Below, piece by piece: positions 52,157 to 61,010 of a stretch of 64,000 nucleotides of DNA. The stretch lies in the NCBI RefSeq assembly GCF_009766065.1, contig NZ_LMUE01000005.1, positions 248,001 to 312,000 of the forward strand, written 5' to 3'. The position numbers and the translations under genes were made by a program. Below the pieces are notes generated by a model. It ran no database searches, was not told the origin of the DNA, and saw nothing but the letters and a program-made list of their open reading frames with translations. The first letter of the stretch is position 1. Each line of letters begins with the position of its first letter. Source of the DNA: Dyella sp. S184 (lineage in GTDB: Bacteria; Pseudomonadota; Gammaproteobacteria; Xanthomonadales; Rhodanobacteraceae).

Positions 52157-53308
52157 TCAGAGTTTGATGCTGATACCGACGGTGCCCGTCCATCCCGGAA
52201 ACAACTGATAGCCCTGCAGGTGGCTATACACAGGGACCTGCACGAAGGCATACATCTGCACGTTCTTGGTCAGGGTGCCGCTGATGCCCGGGCTCAGATA
52301 GGCCACGGTGCCTTCGGTGTCGGGCGCGTCGGCCAGGAAGCCCTGGTCGGCCATCTTGTGGAACCAGTTGATCTGCACTTGCGGCACCCAGTTCGCGTGC
52401 GCCTCATAGCGCAGGCCAAAGCTGATGGAGGCAAGGTTGCCGGGGCGATAATCCGCGCCGGGCTGATCCAGGTTCTCCTTGACGGCGGCCTGGAACTGCC
52501 CGTTGACGAAGGCATCGAAGTTCTGGCTCACCGGCTGGAAGTAGTACGCGCCCACGATGAGGTCGGTGCTGCCCGTGCCGGCCTGCAAGCTGGTATCCAG
52601 CGACTGGCCAAGGCCCGGACCGTTCTGGAACGTCACCGGATGACCGACCAGGTTGCCATCCTCGGCCTGCCCGCCGTAATTGCCGGTCGGCAGCTTCACG
52701 CCGAACTGCACGCCGAAATTGTGTGTCGGCAGAAAACCCTGGTAGCTGGCCAGTATCTTGGTATCGCCGATGCCTGCGACATGGGCGCTGCTGACCTGGT
52801 CCGGTGCACTCTCGGCAGGTGTGTAGGGCTGCAGCTGCGTACCGTAGGTCTCGTGATCGCGCAGCACGTACGGCACCACGAAGGTCACACCCCAGTCCGC
52901 ATTGAAACGGTAGGTTGCGGCGAAATTGATATAGCGGTTGATGGTGCCCTTTTCGATTTCGCCGCCGCCGAGCAACGGATCGGAAGGCTGATTGACCACT
53001 TGGGCCGGCGTCGCCTTGCTGCTTCCGTGACGAAGCTGATTCTGGTCGATGAAGGTGTAATCCACATTGATGCGCCAGCCGGAGGCCGTGGAGTAACCGG
53101 TGGCAGCGTCGGTGCTCAAGGTGCAGCCGCAGGTCGCGCAAGCATGCGCTACCTGCGGAAGCAGCCCGAGCGCGAGCAAACCCGCCGAGATCCTCCCGGC
53201 GTTGCGCGGCCTTGGCTTGGAAGGTGAGAAATGGGAAGTGGTTGGTACAGCCAGTGCTTGACGTCTGCCCTGCGGCATAGACGTGCGAAGAAGATTCACG
53301 ACGCGCAT
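52157..53308 (-). CDS. Outer-membrane beta-barrel protein with N-terminal CxxCxC motif
   Basis: 383 residues from ATG 53308. After a long signal region (ISAGLLALGLLPQVAHA) the mature protein begins with CATCGC, followed by SGWRINVDYTFIDQNQLRHG and many alternating strands (GVTFVVPYVLRDHE, GVQFGVKLPTGNYGG, STDLIVGAYYFQPV), ending with GTVGISIKL, a typical outer-membrane terminal strand. It resembles the broad group called transporter in related genomes, of unknown function. The Cys cluster at the mature N-terminus and the TlpA-like gene 67 bp downstream suggest metal or redox involvement. An alternative Met lies near 53278. Confidence 0.78.
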   Translation of the reverse strand: MRVVNLLRTSMPQGRRQALAVPTTSHFSPSKPRPRNAGRISAGLLALGLLPQVAHACATCGCTLSTDAATGYSTASGWRINVDYTFIDQNQLRHGSSKATPAQVVNQPSDPLLGGGEIEKGTINRYINFAATYRFNADWGVTFVVPYVLRDHETYGTQLQPYTPAESAPDQVSSAHVAGIGDTKILASYQGFLPTHNFGVQFGVKLPTGNYGGQAEDGNLVGHPVTFQNGPGLGQSLDTSLQAGTGSTDLIVGAYYFQPVSQNFDAFVNGQFQAAVKENLDQPGADYRPGNLASISFGLRYEAHANWVPQVQINWFHKMADQGFLADAPDTEGTVAYLSPGISGTLTKNVQMYAFVQVPVYSHLQGYQLFPGWTGTVGISIKL

Positions 53309-53496
53309 GAGATGGAGTTCCCAATGAATGGAGCCAGGCCAGCGGGTGGCCCGCAAAGGCTGAGGATTGCCGGTGCACCACCCGGACAGCCAGGAAACAC
53401 GGCGCGATGCAGCGCAGTCGGGCGTCGGGAAAGCAGCGGCAATAATCGAATGGCACGCGCTTGCCACCATCGTGGCGGCCCGCACGTGCCCGCGTG

Positions 53497-53877
53497 TCAG
53501 CCGATGCGCGGTGGCCCGCGTGGATCTGCACTCAATCGTGGGGTCGCATCCATGCGGCGCACCCGGAGGGGTGTCGACTCGGCCACGCCGGGCGCTGCCG
53601 GCAGCAGGTGAAGCACCTGGCTCGAGGCGAGTATCGATTGATGGCCAAGCAGGACGCAGTAACCGCATCGATCCGTTGAGTCGGCGGGATCAGCAGGCGC
53701 CGGATGTTTCTCTCCGGCCATCCGCTGCGGACACGCGTCCCCCATGCCTTGCATGGATCCCGTCATCGGCATCGGCATCGGCATGACACGGGAAATGACC
53801 GGCATCACGACAATAAGCGCCATGGCCAGCAGGGCCAGCCATGAAACGACCTGTCGGGAAGCCTTACGTCGGAACAC
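53497..53877 (-). CDS. DUF2946 family protein
   Basis: 126 residues. One N-terminal hydrophobic segment (VVSWLALLAMALIVVMPVIS) is followed by a Met-rich patch (RVMPMPMPMTGSMQGMG), a Cys, and the DUF2946 signature DRCGYCVLLGHQ. The Met-rich and Cys residues hint at copper, and DUF2946 genes often lie beside TonB receptors or copper proteins. No family function is proven. It precedes the CxxCxC outer-membrane gene on the same strand with a 188-bp gap. Confidence 0.72.
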   Translation of the reverse strand: MFRRKASRQVVSWLALLAMALIVVMPVISRVMPMPMPMTGSMQGMGDACPQRMAGEKHPAPADPADSTDRCGYCVLLGHQSILASSQVLHLLPAAPGVAESTPLRVRRMDATPRLSADPRGPPRIG

Positions 53878-54199
53878 GCGTATTACCGGATCGTGGATGC
53901 ACGCTCAATGGGTCAATTTAGCATGACCTGGACCCTGGTCGAGGGTCGTTGATGCCGCACCCGATGCAAGAATTTGAGTCTCTTCGAGCCATTCCAGGTT
54001 TTTAAGCCGGGTTTGCCGATGGCGGCTTGCGGACCTTGCGATCATGCTGCGCTGGGTGCGGACGCGGCGTCGATTCCGGGGCTACCATGCGTGTCGATGA
54101 CGGTACGAGGGGCTGGCCCGGCACGGCAGTTGCAGGTTTCGCATGCACGTTTCTCAACTCGCGTCGGCATGACGTGTTCATCGCGCAGGATTTTCCACG
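53878..54199. other. Intergenic region upstream of DUF2946 and the DUF442 gene
   Basis: 322 bp with no convincing gene. It contains a dyad GACCCT-N5-AGGGTC at 53931-53947 and should hold two divergent promoters. Open frames across it are GC-skew artefacts with no ribosome-binding site. Confidence 0.5.
53931..53947. promoter_or_regulatory. Metal-regulator-like dyad upstream of DUF2946
   Basis: GACCCTGGTCGAGGGTC is a 6-bp perfect inverted repeat with a 5-nt centre, 54 bp upstream of the DUF2946 start. Size and ACCCT/AGGGT halves recall MerR-family (CueR/CadR-like) operators, but no elongated promoter spacer could be confirmed. Confidence 0.4.
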
Positions 54200-54625
54200 A
54201 TGCAGCTGCGGCAACTCACCGATACCCTCAGCGTCAGCGGACAGATCGACGAAGCCGATGTCGACCTGCTCGCCGCGCAGGGTTTCCGCAGCCTGATCAA
54301 TAACCGGCCCGATGGTGAGGCTGCCGGGCAGCCAGCCAGTACGGCCATCGCTGCGCTGGCCGAACGCCATGGCATGACTTATCAGTATCTGCCGGTGATC
54401 TCTGGTCAATTGCAGGATGTCCAGGTGGAGGCGTTTGCGCAGGCGTTGACCACGCTGCCGGCGCCGGTGCTGGCGTTCTGTCACACCGGCACCCGTTCGA
54501 CCATGCTGTGGGCACTCGCTGCCGCGCGGAGCCAGCCGCTGGAGGATGTACTGCGGACCGCGATCAGGGCCGGTTACGACCTCAACGCGCTGCGACCGCG
54601 CCTGCAAGAGGCTGCGGCGCGTTGA
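54200..54625 (+). CDS. DUF442 / TIGR01244 family phosphatase-sulfurtransferase-like protein
   Basis: 141 residues. The protein-tyrosine-phosphatase-like loop CHTGTRS (C-x5-R) lies at about residue 94, after the conserved SGQIDEADVDLLAAQGFRSLINNRPDGE. This DUF442 domain is fused to an ETHE1-like lactamase fold in the Xylella/Agrobacterium Blh proteins of the BigR operon, which removes sulfide. Here it stands alone but overlaps a TauE/SafE gene by four bases, the same partner as in BigR operons. A role in sulfane sulfur handling is therefore likely. Confidence 0.83.
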   Translation: MQLRQLTDTLSVSGQIDEADVDLLAAQGFRSLINNRPDGEAAGQPASTAIAALAERHGMTYQYLPVISGQLQDVQVEAFAQALTTLPAPVLAFCHTGTRSTMLWALAAARSQPLEDVLRTAIRAGYDLNALRPRLQEAAAR

Positions 54626-55395
54626 GCATCCTGCTGCCTGACCTGCTCGCGATCGTGTGCGGTTCGCTGGTGGGCTTCTCGCTGGCGCTGATCGGTGGTG
54701 GCGGTTCGATCCTGGCCACGCCGTTGCTGTTGTACGTGGTGGGCGTGCGTGATCCGCATCTGGCGATCGGCACCAGCGCGGTGGCCGTCGCGGTGAACGC
54801 GTTCGCGAACCTGATCCCGCATGCGCGCGCGGGTCACGTGCGCTGGAAGGTGGCATTCACGTTCGCCGCGACCGGGGTCATCGGTGCCTTCGTCGGCTCG
54901 ACCCTCGGCAAGCTGGTCGATGGCCAGCGCCTGCTGGTGCTCTTTGCCGTGCTGATGTTGGTGGTGGCTGCATTGATGCTGCGCGGCCGACGTGGCGGCG
55001 GTGCGGACCGTTATCCGCTGCCGCACCTGTTTCCGCGGCTGGGCGCGGTAGGTTTTGGCGCAGGCGGCCTGTCCGGCTTCTTCGGCATCGGCGGCGGCTT
55101 CCTGATCGTGCCGGGACTGATGTTCGCCAGCGGCATGGTGATCATCGAGGCGATCGGCACCTCGCTGTTTTCGGTGGGCGCGTTCGCCACCACCACCGCA
55201 CTCAACTACGCCGCCTCGGGCCTGATCGACTGGCGTGCGGCAGCCGGGTTCATCGCGGGCGGTATCCTTGGCGGTTGGCTCGGTGCGTTGGGCGCACATA
55301 GGCTGGCGAAAACCCGCGGCACGCTGCACGTGGTCTTCGCGCTGGCGATCGTCGCCGTCGCCGTGTTCATGCTGGTCAAGAATCTGCGCGGGTGA
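54622..55395 (+). CDS. TauE/SafE (DUF81) family membrane permease
   Basis: 257 residues starting at a TTG that overlaps the previous stop (TTGA). Seven to eight hydrophobic helices; the two TauE repeats each hold a Gly-rich element, GSLVGFSLALIGGGGSILATPLL and GFGAGGLSGFFGIGGGFLIVPGL (quoted in blocks). The family exports sulfite, sulfoacetate or other small sulfur anions, and in BigR operons it pairs with DUF442 proteins to expel sulfite. This fits the thiosulfate dehydrogenase genes 3 kb away. Confidence 0.87.
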   Translation: MSILLPDLLAIVCGSLVGFSLALIGGGGSILATPLLLYVVGVRDPHLAIGTSAVAVAVNAFANLIPHARAGHVRWKVAFTFAATGVIGAFVGSTLGKLVDGQRLLVLFAVLMLVVAALMLRGRRGGGADRYPLPHLFPRLGAVGFGAGGLSGFFGIGGGFLIVPGLMFASGMVIIEAIGTSLFSVGAFATTTALNYAASGLIDWRAAAGFIAGGILGGWLGALGAHRLAKTRGTLHVVFALAIVAVAVFMLVKNLRG

Positions 55396-55419
55396 CCGAC
55401 GCATGACGGGAGTGTCGGG

Positions 55420-56277
55420 GTGATCTACGTATTGTTGAGCGTCATCTGCAGCGTGCTGGTGTCAGTACTGCTGAAGCTGGCGCGCCGCTTCGATGTCGAT
55501 GTGGGCCAGGCGATCGCCTGGAACTATGTAGTAGCCGGGGCGCTTACTGCACTGCTCTTGCAACCGTCGCTGGCGAGCTTGCGCGAGCCGGGCGCGCCAT
55601 GGCTCGCCTTGGCGGGGCTGGGCGTGCTGCTGCCGACGATCTTTCTCGCGCTGGGCGCGTCGGTACGGCACGCCGGCATCGTGCGCAGCGATGCGGCGCA
55701 ACGGCTGTCGCTGTTGATCTCGCTGCTGGCGGCTTTCGTGCTGTTCGGCGAGCAGCTCAGCGCCCTCAAGGCGATGGGCATCGCGCTGGGCCTGCTTGCG
55801 CTGTTGTGTATGGTGTGGCGCAGCGGGCAGGTCACGACGAACAGTGGCTTCGCCGGCTGGCTGTATCCGCTGCTGGTGCTGGGGGGCTTCGGCGCGATCG
55901 ATATCCTGTTCAAACGCGTGGCGCTGGCCGGTGTGCCGCTGGGTGCGTCGCTACAGGCGATGTTCGCGCTGGCGCTGTTGGTCGCGTTCGTGCTGCAGCT
56001 ATGGCGACGCCTGCGTGGCCATACCCGCTTCACCATGCGCAGCGCGTTGGGCGGCGTGGCGCTGGGGCTGGCCAACTTCGGCAACATCCTGTTCTACCTG
56101 CGTGGCCATCGCGCGTTGCCGCAACATCCGGCGCTGGTGTTTGCCAGCATGAACATCGGCGTGGTGGCGCTGGGTGCGCTGGTCGGCGTACTGGCTTTCC
56201 GCGAGCGGTTGAGCCGGCTCAACCTCGGCGGCGTGCTGCTGGCCCTGTTGGCGATCGTGTTGATTGCACGCAGCTAG
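55420..56277 (+). CDS. EamA/DMT-family transporter
   Basis: 285 residues from a GTG start 24 bp after the TauE gene. Ten predicted helices in two five-helix repeats, each ending with an EamA phrase: LFGEQLSALKAMGIALGLLAL and LAFRERLSRLNLGGVLLALLAIVLIA (in blocks). Substrate unknown; metabolite or drug export is usual. Probably part of the same transcript as the DUF442 and TauE genes. Confidence 0.87.
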   Translation: MIYVLLSVICSVLVSVLLKLARRFDVDVGQAIAWNYVVAGALTALLLQPSLASLREPGAPWLALAGLGVLLPTIFLALGASVRHAGIVRSDAAQRLSLLISLLAAFVLFGEQLSALKAMGIALGLLALLCMVWRSGQVTTNSGFAGWLYPLLVLGGFGAIDILFKRVALAGVPLGASLQAMFALALLVAFVLQLWRRLRGHTRFTMRSALGGVALGLANFGNILFYLRGHRALPQHPALVFASMNIGVVALGALVGVLAFRERLSRLNLGGVLLALLAIVLIARS

Positions 56278-56389
56278 CGTCGCGCGGCGAGAAGGTGACT
56301 TCTGGGATATGAAAGCGCGTGGTATCGGTGCCTATGCTGCAGTCTCCCCGGGGCGCGTTGCGCCTCTGCCAGCTGAGGATGTCCCGTCC

Positions 56390-58000
56390 ATGCGTAAACT
56401 CCCCCTTGCTGCGGCCCTTGCCGCGTTGCTGCTCAGCACTGTTGCCATCGCCGGTCCCGACGACAAGAAGGACGACAAGGCCAAGCCCGACGCGAAGCCA
56501 GATGCTGCCCTGCTGCAGCCGCAATCATCGAGCAGTGAGGGATCGGTGTCGGTCGAAGGTCATCGCATCGATTACAAGGCGGTAGCCGGTACGCTGGTGC
56601 TGCACGGCAGTGGCGACAAGGAGAACGAGCCGCAAGTGAGCATGTTCTACGTCGCCTATTTCAAGAAGGGTGCCGAGGCCACCAAGCGACCGATCACCTT
56701 CATCTACAACGGCGGTCCCGGCTCCGCCACGGTATGGCTGCACATGGGTGCGTTCGGGCCGAAGCGGGTGGTGACTGCTGACGACACGCACACGCCGGCC
56801 GCGCCGTATGGCCTGGTCAACAACGACTACAGCCTGCTCGATGCTTCCGACGTGGTCTTCATCGATGCGCCCGGCGCCGGTTTCAGCCGGCTGATCGCGG
56901 ATGATGCCGACAAGTCCAAGCGCGACGAGCAGATGAAGGATAGGCGCAAGGCGATCTACGGTGTCGATGGCGACGGTCATGCGTTCGCCCAGTTCATCAC
57001 CCAGTTCCTGTCGAAGTACGGGCGTTGGAATTCGCCGAAATACCTGTTCGGCGAAAGCTACGGCACCACCCGCTCGGCGGTGCTGGCGAACATCCTGGAG
57101 AATGAAAACAGCGTCGATCTCAACGGCGTGATCCTGCTCTCGCAGATCCTCAATTTCGACACCAGCATCGACGGCCCCGAGTTCAATCCAGGCATCGACC
57201 TGCCGTACGAACTGGCGTTGCCCACGTTCGCGGCTACCGCGTTCTACCACCACAAGCTGCCGTCGCAACCGGCGGAACTGGAGCCGTTCCTCGAGGAGGT
57301 CAAACGGTATGCGCTGGGTGATTACACGCAGGCGTTGATGGCCGGCTCGCGGCTCAGTGACGCGCAGAAGCAGGCAGTGGCGGAGAAACTGCATCAGTAC
57401 ACCGGCCTGTCGGTGGCCTATCTGCTGAAGGCGAACCTGCGCGTCAGCGGCGGCATGTTCGAGCACGAGCTGCAGACTGGCGAAGACACCACCACCGGCC
57501 GGCTGGACAGCCGCTTTGCCGGGCCGTCGATTGATCCGCTGAGCAAGGAGTCCGACTACGACCCGCAGTCCTCGGCGATCAGCTCGGCCTATATCGCTGC
57601 GTTCAACGACTACGTGCGGCGCGACCTGAAGTTTGGCGACGGCCAGCAGTACCGCGAATATGCCGACATCGATCACTGGGATTTCGCGCACAAGGCGCCG
57701 GGCGTGCAGGGTGAGGCGCTGCAGTCCTCGACCAATGTGATGCCGGACCTGGCTACCGCGATGAAGACCAATCCCAACCTCAAGGTGTACTTGAACGGCG
57801 GTTACTATGATCTGGCCACGCCGTTCTTTGCCGCCGACTACGAGATGCATCACCTGCCGATCCCGGCCAGCCTCGAGGGCAACATCAGCTACTCGTGGTA
57901 TCCCTCCGGGCACATGGTGTACGCGCACGAGGCGTCATTGAAGCAGTTGCACGACAACGTGGCCCGCTTCATCGAGCAGACCGACAACGTGAGGCATTGA
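56390..58000 (+). CDS. Secreted S10-family serine carboxypeptidase-like protein
   Basis: 536 residues from ATG 56390 with a signal peptide (KLPLAAALAALLLSTVAIAG) and a Lys/Asp-rich linker. The alpha/beta hydrolase has the S10 blocks TFIYNGGPGSATVWLHMGAFGPK, FIDAPGAGFSR, the nucleophile Ser223 in FGESYGTTR, an Asp in NGGYYDLATPF and His in WYPSGHMVYAHE. Members of this bacterial group release C-terminal residues from peptides in the periplasm. It is followed by a REP-like element. Confidence 0.87.
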   Translation: MRKLPLAAALAALLLSTVAIAGPDDKKDDKAKPDAKPDAALLQPQSSSSEGSVSVEGHRIDYKAVAGTLVLHGSGDKENEPQVSMFYVAYFKKGAEATKRPITFIYNGGPGSATVWLHMGAFGPKRVVTADDTHTPAAPYGLVNNDYSLLDASDVVFIDAPGAGFSRLIADDADKSKRDEQMKDRRKAIYGVDGDGHAFAQFITQFLSKYGRWNSPKYLFGESYGTTRSAVLANILENENSVDLNGVILLSQILNFDTSIDGPEFNPGIDLPYELALPTFAATAFYHHKLPSQPAELEPFLEEVKRYALGDYTQALMAGSRLSDAQKQAVAEKLHQYTGLSVAYLLKANLRVSGGMFEHELQTGEDTTTGRLDSRFAGPSIDPLSKESDYDPQSSAISSAYIAAFNDYVRRDLKFGDGQQYREYADIDHWDFAHKAPGVQGEALQSSTNVMPDLATAMKTNPNLKVYLNGGYYDLATPFFAADYEMHHLPIPASLEGNISYSWYPSGHMVYAHEASLKQLHDNVARFIEQTDNVRH

Positions 58001-58058
58001 GGTTGTCTGGATAGCCCACTTTGTCGACTCTTCAGACTTGCGCAGGCCCCACTTTTTT

Positions 58059-58169
58059 CGTCATTCCGGCGCAGGCCGGAATCGCTTCACCACAGCGAAG
58101 CTGGTCATCGCTACGGAAATGCAACGTGAGTCATCAGCAAAAGCGATCCCGGCCTGCGCCGGGATGACG
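58059..58169. repeat. REP-like palindromic element, second copy
   Basis: Arms CGTCATTCCGGCGCAGGCCG (58059-) and its near mirror CGGCCTGCGCCGGGATGACG (to 58169), extended by AATCGCTT/AAGCGAT. It shares the core with 32592-32694. It lies after the S10 peptidase gene and before the lacI-type gene, as expected for intergenic repeats. Confidence 0.78.
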
Positions 58170-58264
58170 TGGGGAGGGTGATGTTGATGTGGATGGAGGC
58201 GGTTCGACGGCGCAGAGAGGGCGGTCATCCGAGTTGCCTGATGGCGTTCGTGCCGCCCGGACGC

Positions 58265-59314
58265 TCAGCGTTTGGGCGGTGCGGTATGCCGCGGCGCCGT
58301 CGAGCCGCGCACCACCAGTTCGGGGCTGAAGCCCTCGTTGGTGCTGTTGACCGGTTCGCCGTTGGCGTCGCGTTGCAGGTCGTCGATCAACCGTTGCGCG
58401 GCATGCCGTGCAATCTCCTCGGTGGCCTGTCGCGCGGTGGTCAGTGCCGGCCATGACTGCTTGGAGAATGGACTGTCCTCGAAGCCGGCGATCGACAAGT
58501 CGTAGGGCACGTTGATGCCATCGGAATGCGCGGCTGCCAGCACGCCGGCAGCAATTTCGTCATTGCAGCCGAAGATCGCGCTGGGCCGATCCTTCAGCGC
58601 CAGCAGCTTGCGTGCGCCGCGGAAACCGTCGTCGAAGGTGTAGTCGCCCGGCACGATCAGCTTGCGATCGAGCGTGATGCCATAGTCCTTCAGCGCATCC
58701 TCGTAACCCTGGTAGCGCTCCTGGCTGGAGCGATGCTCGTGGCCGCCCCACAGGAAACCGATGCGCTGGTGGCCGAGCTGGATCAGGTGCTCGGTGATCG
58801 CATAGGCGGCGTCGCGGTCATCCACGTACACGCACGGATAACCATCCTGCGGGTCCTTGCGTGCCGAAATGATCCGCATGAACGGGATCTTCGCTTCGCT
58901 GAGCGTGCGAATCAGCTCCGGCTGCTCGGACATCGGTGGCGCCAGAACCAGCCCGGCCAGCCGTGAACGGCGCACCAGTTCGCACAGCTCGTCCGCAAGC
59001 TTCGGCGAGGACGCGTCGCAAGGATGGATCTGCAGGCCGAAGCCGCTGCTGCGACACACCGACAGCACGCCGCGTTGCAGGTTGATGATGTAGTGCGCGT
59101 TGGGGTTGTCGTAAACCAGCGCCAGTGCATAGGCACGGGTACTGCGCAGGCTGCGTGCGGAAGGGTCGGGCTGGTAACCGAGTGCGTCGATCTCCCGCTG
59201 TACCTTCGCCCGCGTGCGCGCATGCACCGACGGTTCATTGTTGATGACCCGCGACACCGTCTTCAGCGAGACGCCTGCCCGTTCTGCGACATCCTTGATG
59301 GTGGCACTGCGCAC
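58265..59314 (-). CDS. LacI-family repressor of amino-sugar/sugar uptake (NagR-like)
   Basis: 349 residues from a GTG start (59314) with AGAGG 7 nt upstream; the N-terminus then reads RSATIKDVAERAGVSLKTVS, the classic LacI helix-turn-helix, followed by the hinge NEPSVHARTRAKVQREIDALGYQP. A periplasmic-binding-protein-like effector domain follows (LALVYDNPNAHYIINLQRGVL, IFGCNDEIAAGVL, IAGFEDSPFS). It lies next to an FHS sugar transporter, and its class matches operators found at 60769, 61011 and 23650. In Xanthomonas such a gene (NagR) controls a GlcNAc utilisation regulon. Confidence 0.88.
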   Translation of the reverse strand: MRSATIKDVAERAGVSLKTVSRVINNEPSVHARTRAKVQREIDALGYQPDPSARSLRSTRAYALALVYDNPNAHYIINLQRGVLSVCRSSGFGLQIHPCDASSPKLADELCELVRRSRLAGLVLAPPMSEQPELIRTLSEAKIPFMRIISARKDPQDGYPCVYVDDRDAAYAITEHLIQLGHQRIGFLWGGHEHRSSQERYQGYEDALKDYGITLDRKLIVPGDYTFDDGFRGARKLLALKDRPSAIFGCNDEIAAGVLAAAHSDGINVPYDLSIAGFEDSPFSKQSWPALTTARQATEEIARHAAQRLIDDLQRDANGEPVNSTNEGFSPELVVRGSTAPRHTAPPKR

Positions 59315-59402
59315 CCGCGAACCTCTTGCATCCGAAAATAAGGGGCGCCAGCAGCGCCTCGTGCATCCTAGCGTATGGTCATGACCGTAGCGAATACATG
59401 AC

Positions 59403-60686
59403 TCACCCCGCATGCTCCTGGCCGATCCGGTGACCACGCATGCCGTAATACAGAATGTACAGGTAGCACGGCAGCATCAGCAGGGCGAACGCGAGCTGGA
59501 AATCGATGTGCTCCTTCAGATGCACGAACACTTGCGGAATCAACGCGCCGCCCACGATACCCATGATCAACAGCGCAGAAGCCGCTTCGGTGTGTCGGCC
59601 GAGCCCCTTGATCGCCAGTGGAAAGATCGCCGGCCACATCATCGCGTTGGCGAAGCCCAGCGCGGCGACGAACATCACCGAGGCGTAGCCATGGGTGATG
59701 TAAGCACCGAGCGTGAACAGCACGCCGAGCATTGCCGATACTGCCAGGTAGCACTGTTGCGAGACGAAGCGCGGGATCACCAGGAGGCCCACGACATAGC
59801 CCAGCAGCATCGCGCCCAGCGTGAAGGCGGTGAAGAACTTGGTCTGGTCCAACGGCAGCCCGAAACCCTGGCCGTAGGTGCCGATTGCGTCGCCCGCCAT
59901 CACTTCCACGCCAACGTACAGGAACAGGCACAACACGCCCAGCCACAGGTGCGGGAAGCTGAAGATGCTGCGCCCGCTGTGGCCGATGGCGCGTTCGTCG
60001 TTGGCGCCGGCCGGCTTGATCTCGGGCAGCGAGGAGCGCACCACCCAGACCGCCAGCAGCACCAGTGCGCCGGCCATGATCATGTAGGGCAGGTGGATCT
60101 TGGCGGCGAAAGTGTCGAGCAGCATGGTGCGCGTCGCCGGGTCGGCGGCCTTCACCTGCTGGTCGAGGTCACCGATGCCGTGCAACACCAGCGCGCCGAT
60201 CAGCAGCGGTGCGAGGATGCCGGCGAACTTGTTGCAGATGCCCATGAAGGCTATGCGCTGCGCGGCGCTGTCGATCGGCCCCAGGATGCTGATGTAAGGG
60301 TTCGAGGCGGTCTGCAGCAACGACAAGCCGGCGCCGATCACGAACAATCCCGCCAGCGCGCCGAAAAACACGCGCATGGTGGCGAACTGACCGAACATCA
60401 TCGCGCCGATTGCCATCACGAACAGGCCCAGTGCCATGCCTTTCTTCATGCCGGTGCGGCGCAGGACCATCGATGCGGGCAGCGAGAACACGAAATAGGA
60501 AATGTAGAACGCGAACGGCACCAGGAACGCATAGGCGTCCTGCACCTGGAAAGCGAGCTTGACGAAAGTGATCAATGGCCCGTTGAGCCAGGTGACGAAG
60601 CCGAAGATGAAAAACAGCACGCCGATGATCATCATCGGCCCGATATTCGAACGGTCGGTCGGCGCCGCCGCCAGCGTTGTTGCCAT
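59403..60686 (-). CDS. nagP: FHS-family sugar/H+ symporter (NagP/GluP-like)
   Basis: 427 residues, twelve helices. The FHS signatures GVLFFIFGFVTWLNGPLITFVK, FLVPFAFYISYFVFSLPASMVL and FVIGAGLSLLQTASNPYI are clear (quoted in blocks). The family carries fucose, glucose, galactose or GlcNAc across the inner membrane with protons. A GGGGGAG ribosome-binding site precedes ATG 60686. A LacI-type operator overlaps the TTGACA of its likely promoter (about 60769-60786). NagP is chosen because of the regulon link with nagA-nagB; GluP remains possible. Confidence 0.85.
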   Translation of the reverse strand: MATTLAAAPTDRSNIGPMMIIGVLFFIFGFVTWLNGPLITFVKLAFQVQDAYAFLVPFAFYISYFVFSLPASMVLRRTGMKKGMALGLFVMAIGAMMFGQFATMRVFFGALAGLFVIGAGLSLLQTASNPYISILGPIDSAAQRIAFMGICNKFAGILAPLLIGALVLHGIGDLDQQVKAADPATRTMLLDTFAAKIHLPYMIMAGALVLLAVWVVRSSLPEIKPAGANDERAIGHSGRSIFSFPHLWLGVLCLFLYVGVEVMAGDAIGTYGQGFGLPLDQTKFFTAFTLGAMLLGYVVGLLVIPRFVSQQCYLAVSAMLGVLFTLGAYITHGYASVMFVAALGFANAMMWPAIFPLAIKGLGRHTEAASALLIMGIVGGALIPQVFVHLKEHIDFQLAFALLMLPCYLYILYYGMRGHRIGQEHAG

Positions 60687-60768
60687 GTGTGTTCTCCCCC
60701 AAAGATCGGCCGTGCTGGTAACGGTCGAATGACCGGACAGTCTGGAATGTCTCCTTATTCGCCAAAAA

Positions 60769-60782
60769 GTGCAACGTTGTCA
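60769..60782. promoter_or_regulatory. LacI-type operator, transporter side
   Basis: GTGCAACGTTGTCA shares the CAACGTTGTCA core with the perfect site at 61011 and overlaps TTGACA read on the minus strand (60779-60784 region). Confidence 0.65.
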
Positions 60783-61010
60783 ATCCGAGCCGTGCCAAGG
60801 TGACCTGTTCATGGCTGGGATCGGGCCGTAAAGACGGCCATATCAGACCGGTTGTGCGGTGCCGCAGCATGTCCTTCGGTGTCGCAATGGACTTCTGGAT
60901 TGCGCCATATAAAGCCATTTGAGTGGCTGGCTAAGGTGATCTCTTGGAATGTCGTGACAGCTATGCTGCGGCGCCACATCGAATGCTTCGGAAATTTTTG
61001 ATGGCCGTGT

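Noticed and set aside
53231..53880. Plus-strand frames opposite the DUF2946 gene
   Set aside because: Arg/Pro-rich antisense products without motifs. The minus strand has a signal segment and the CGYC motif.
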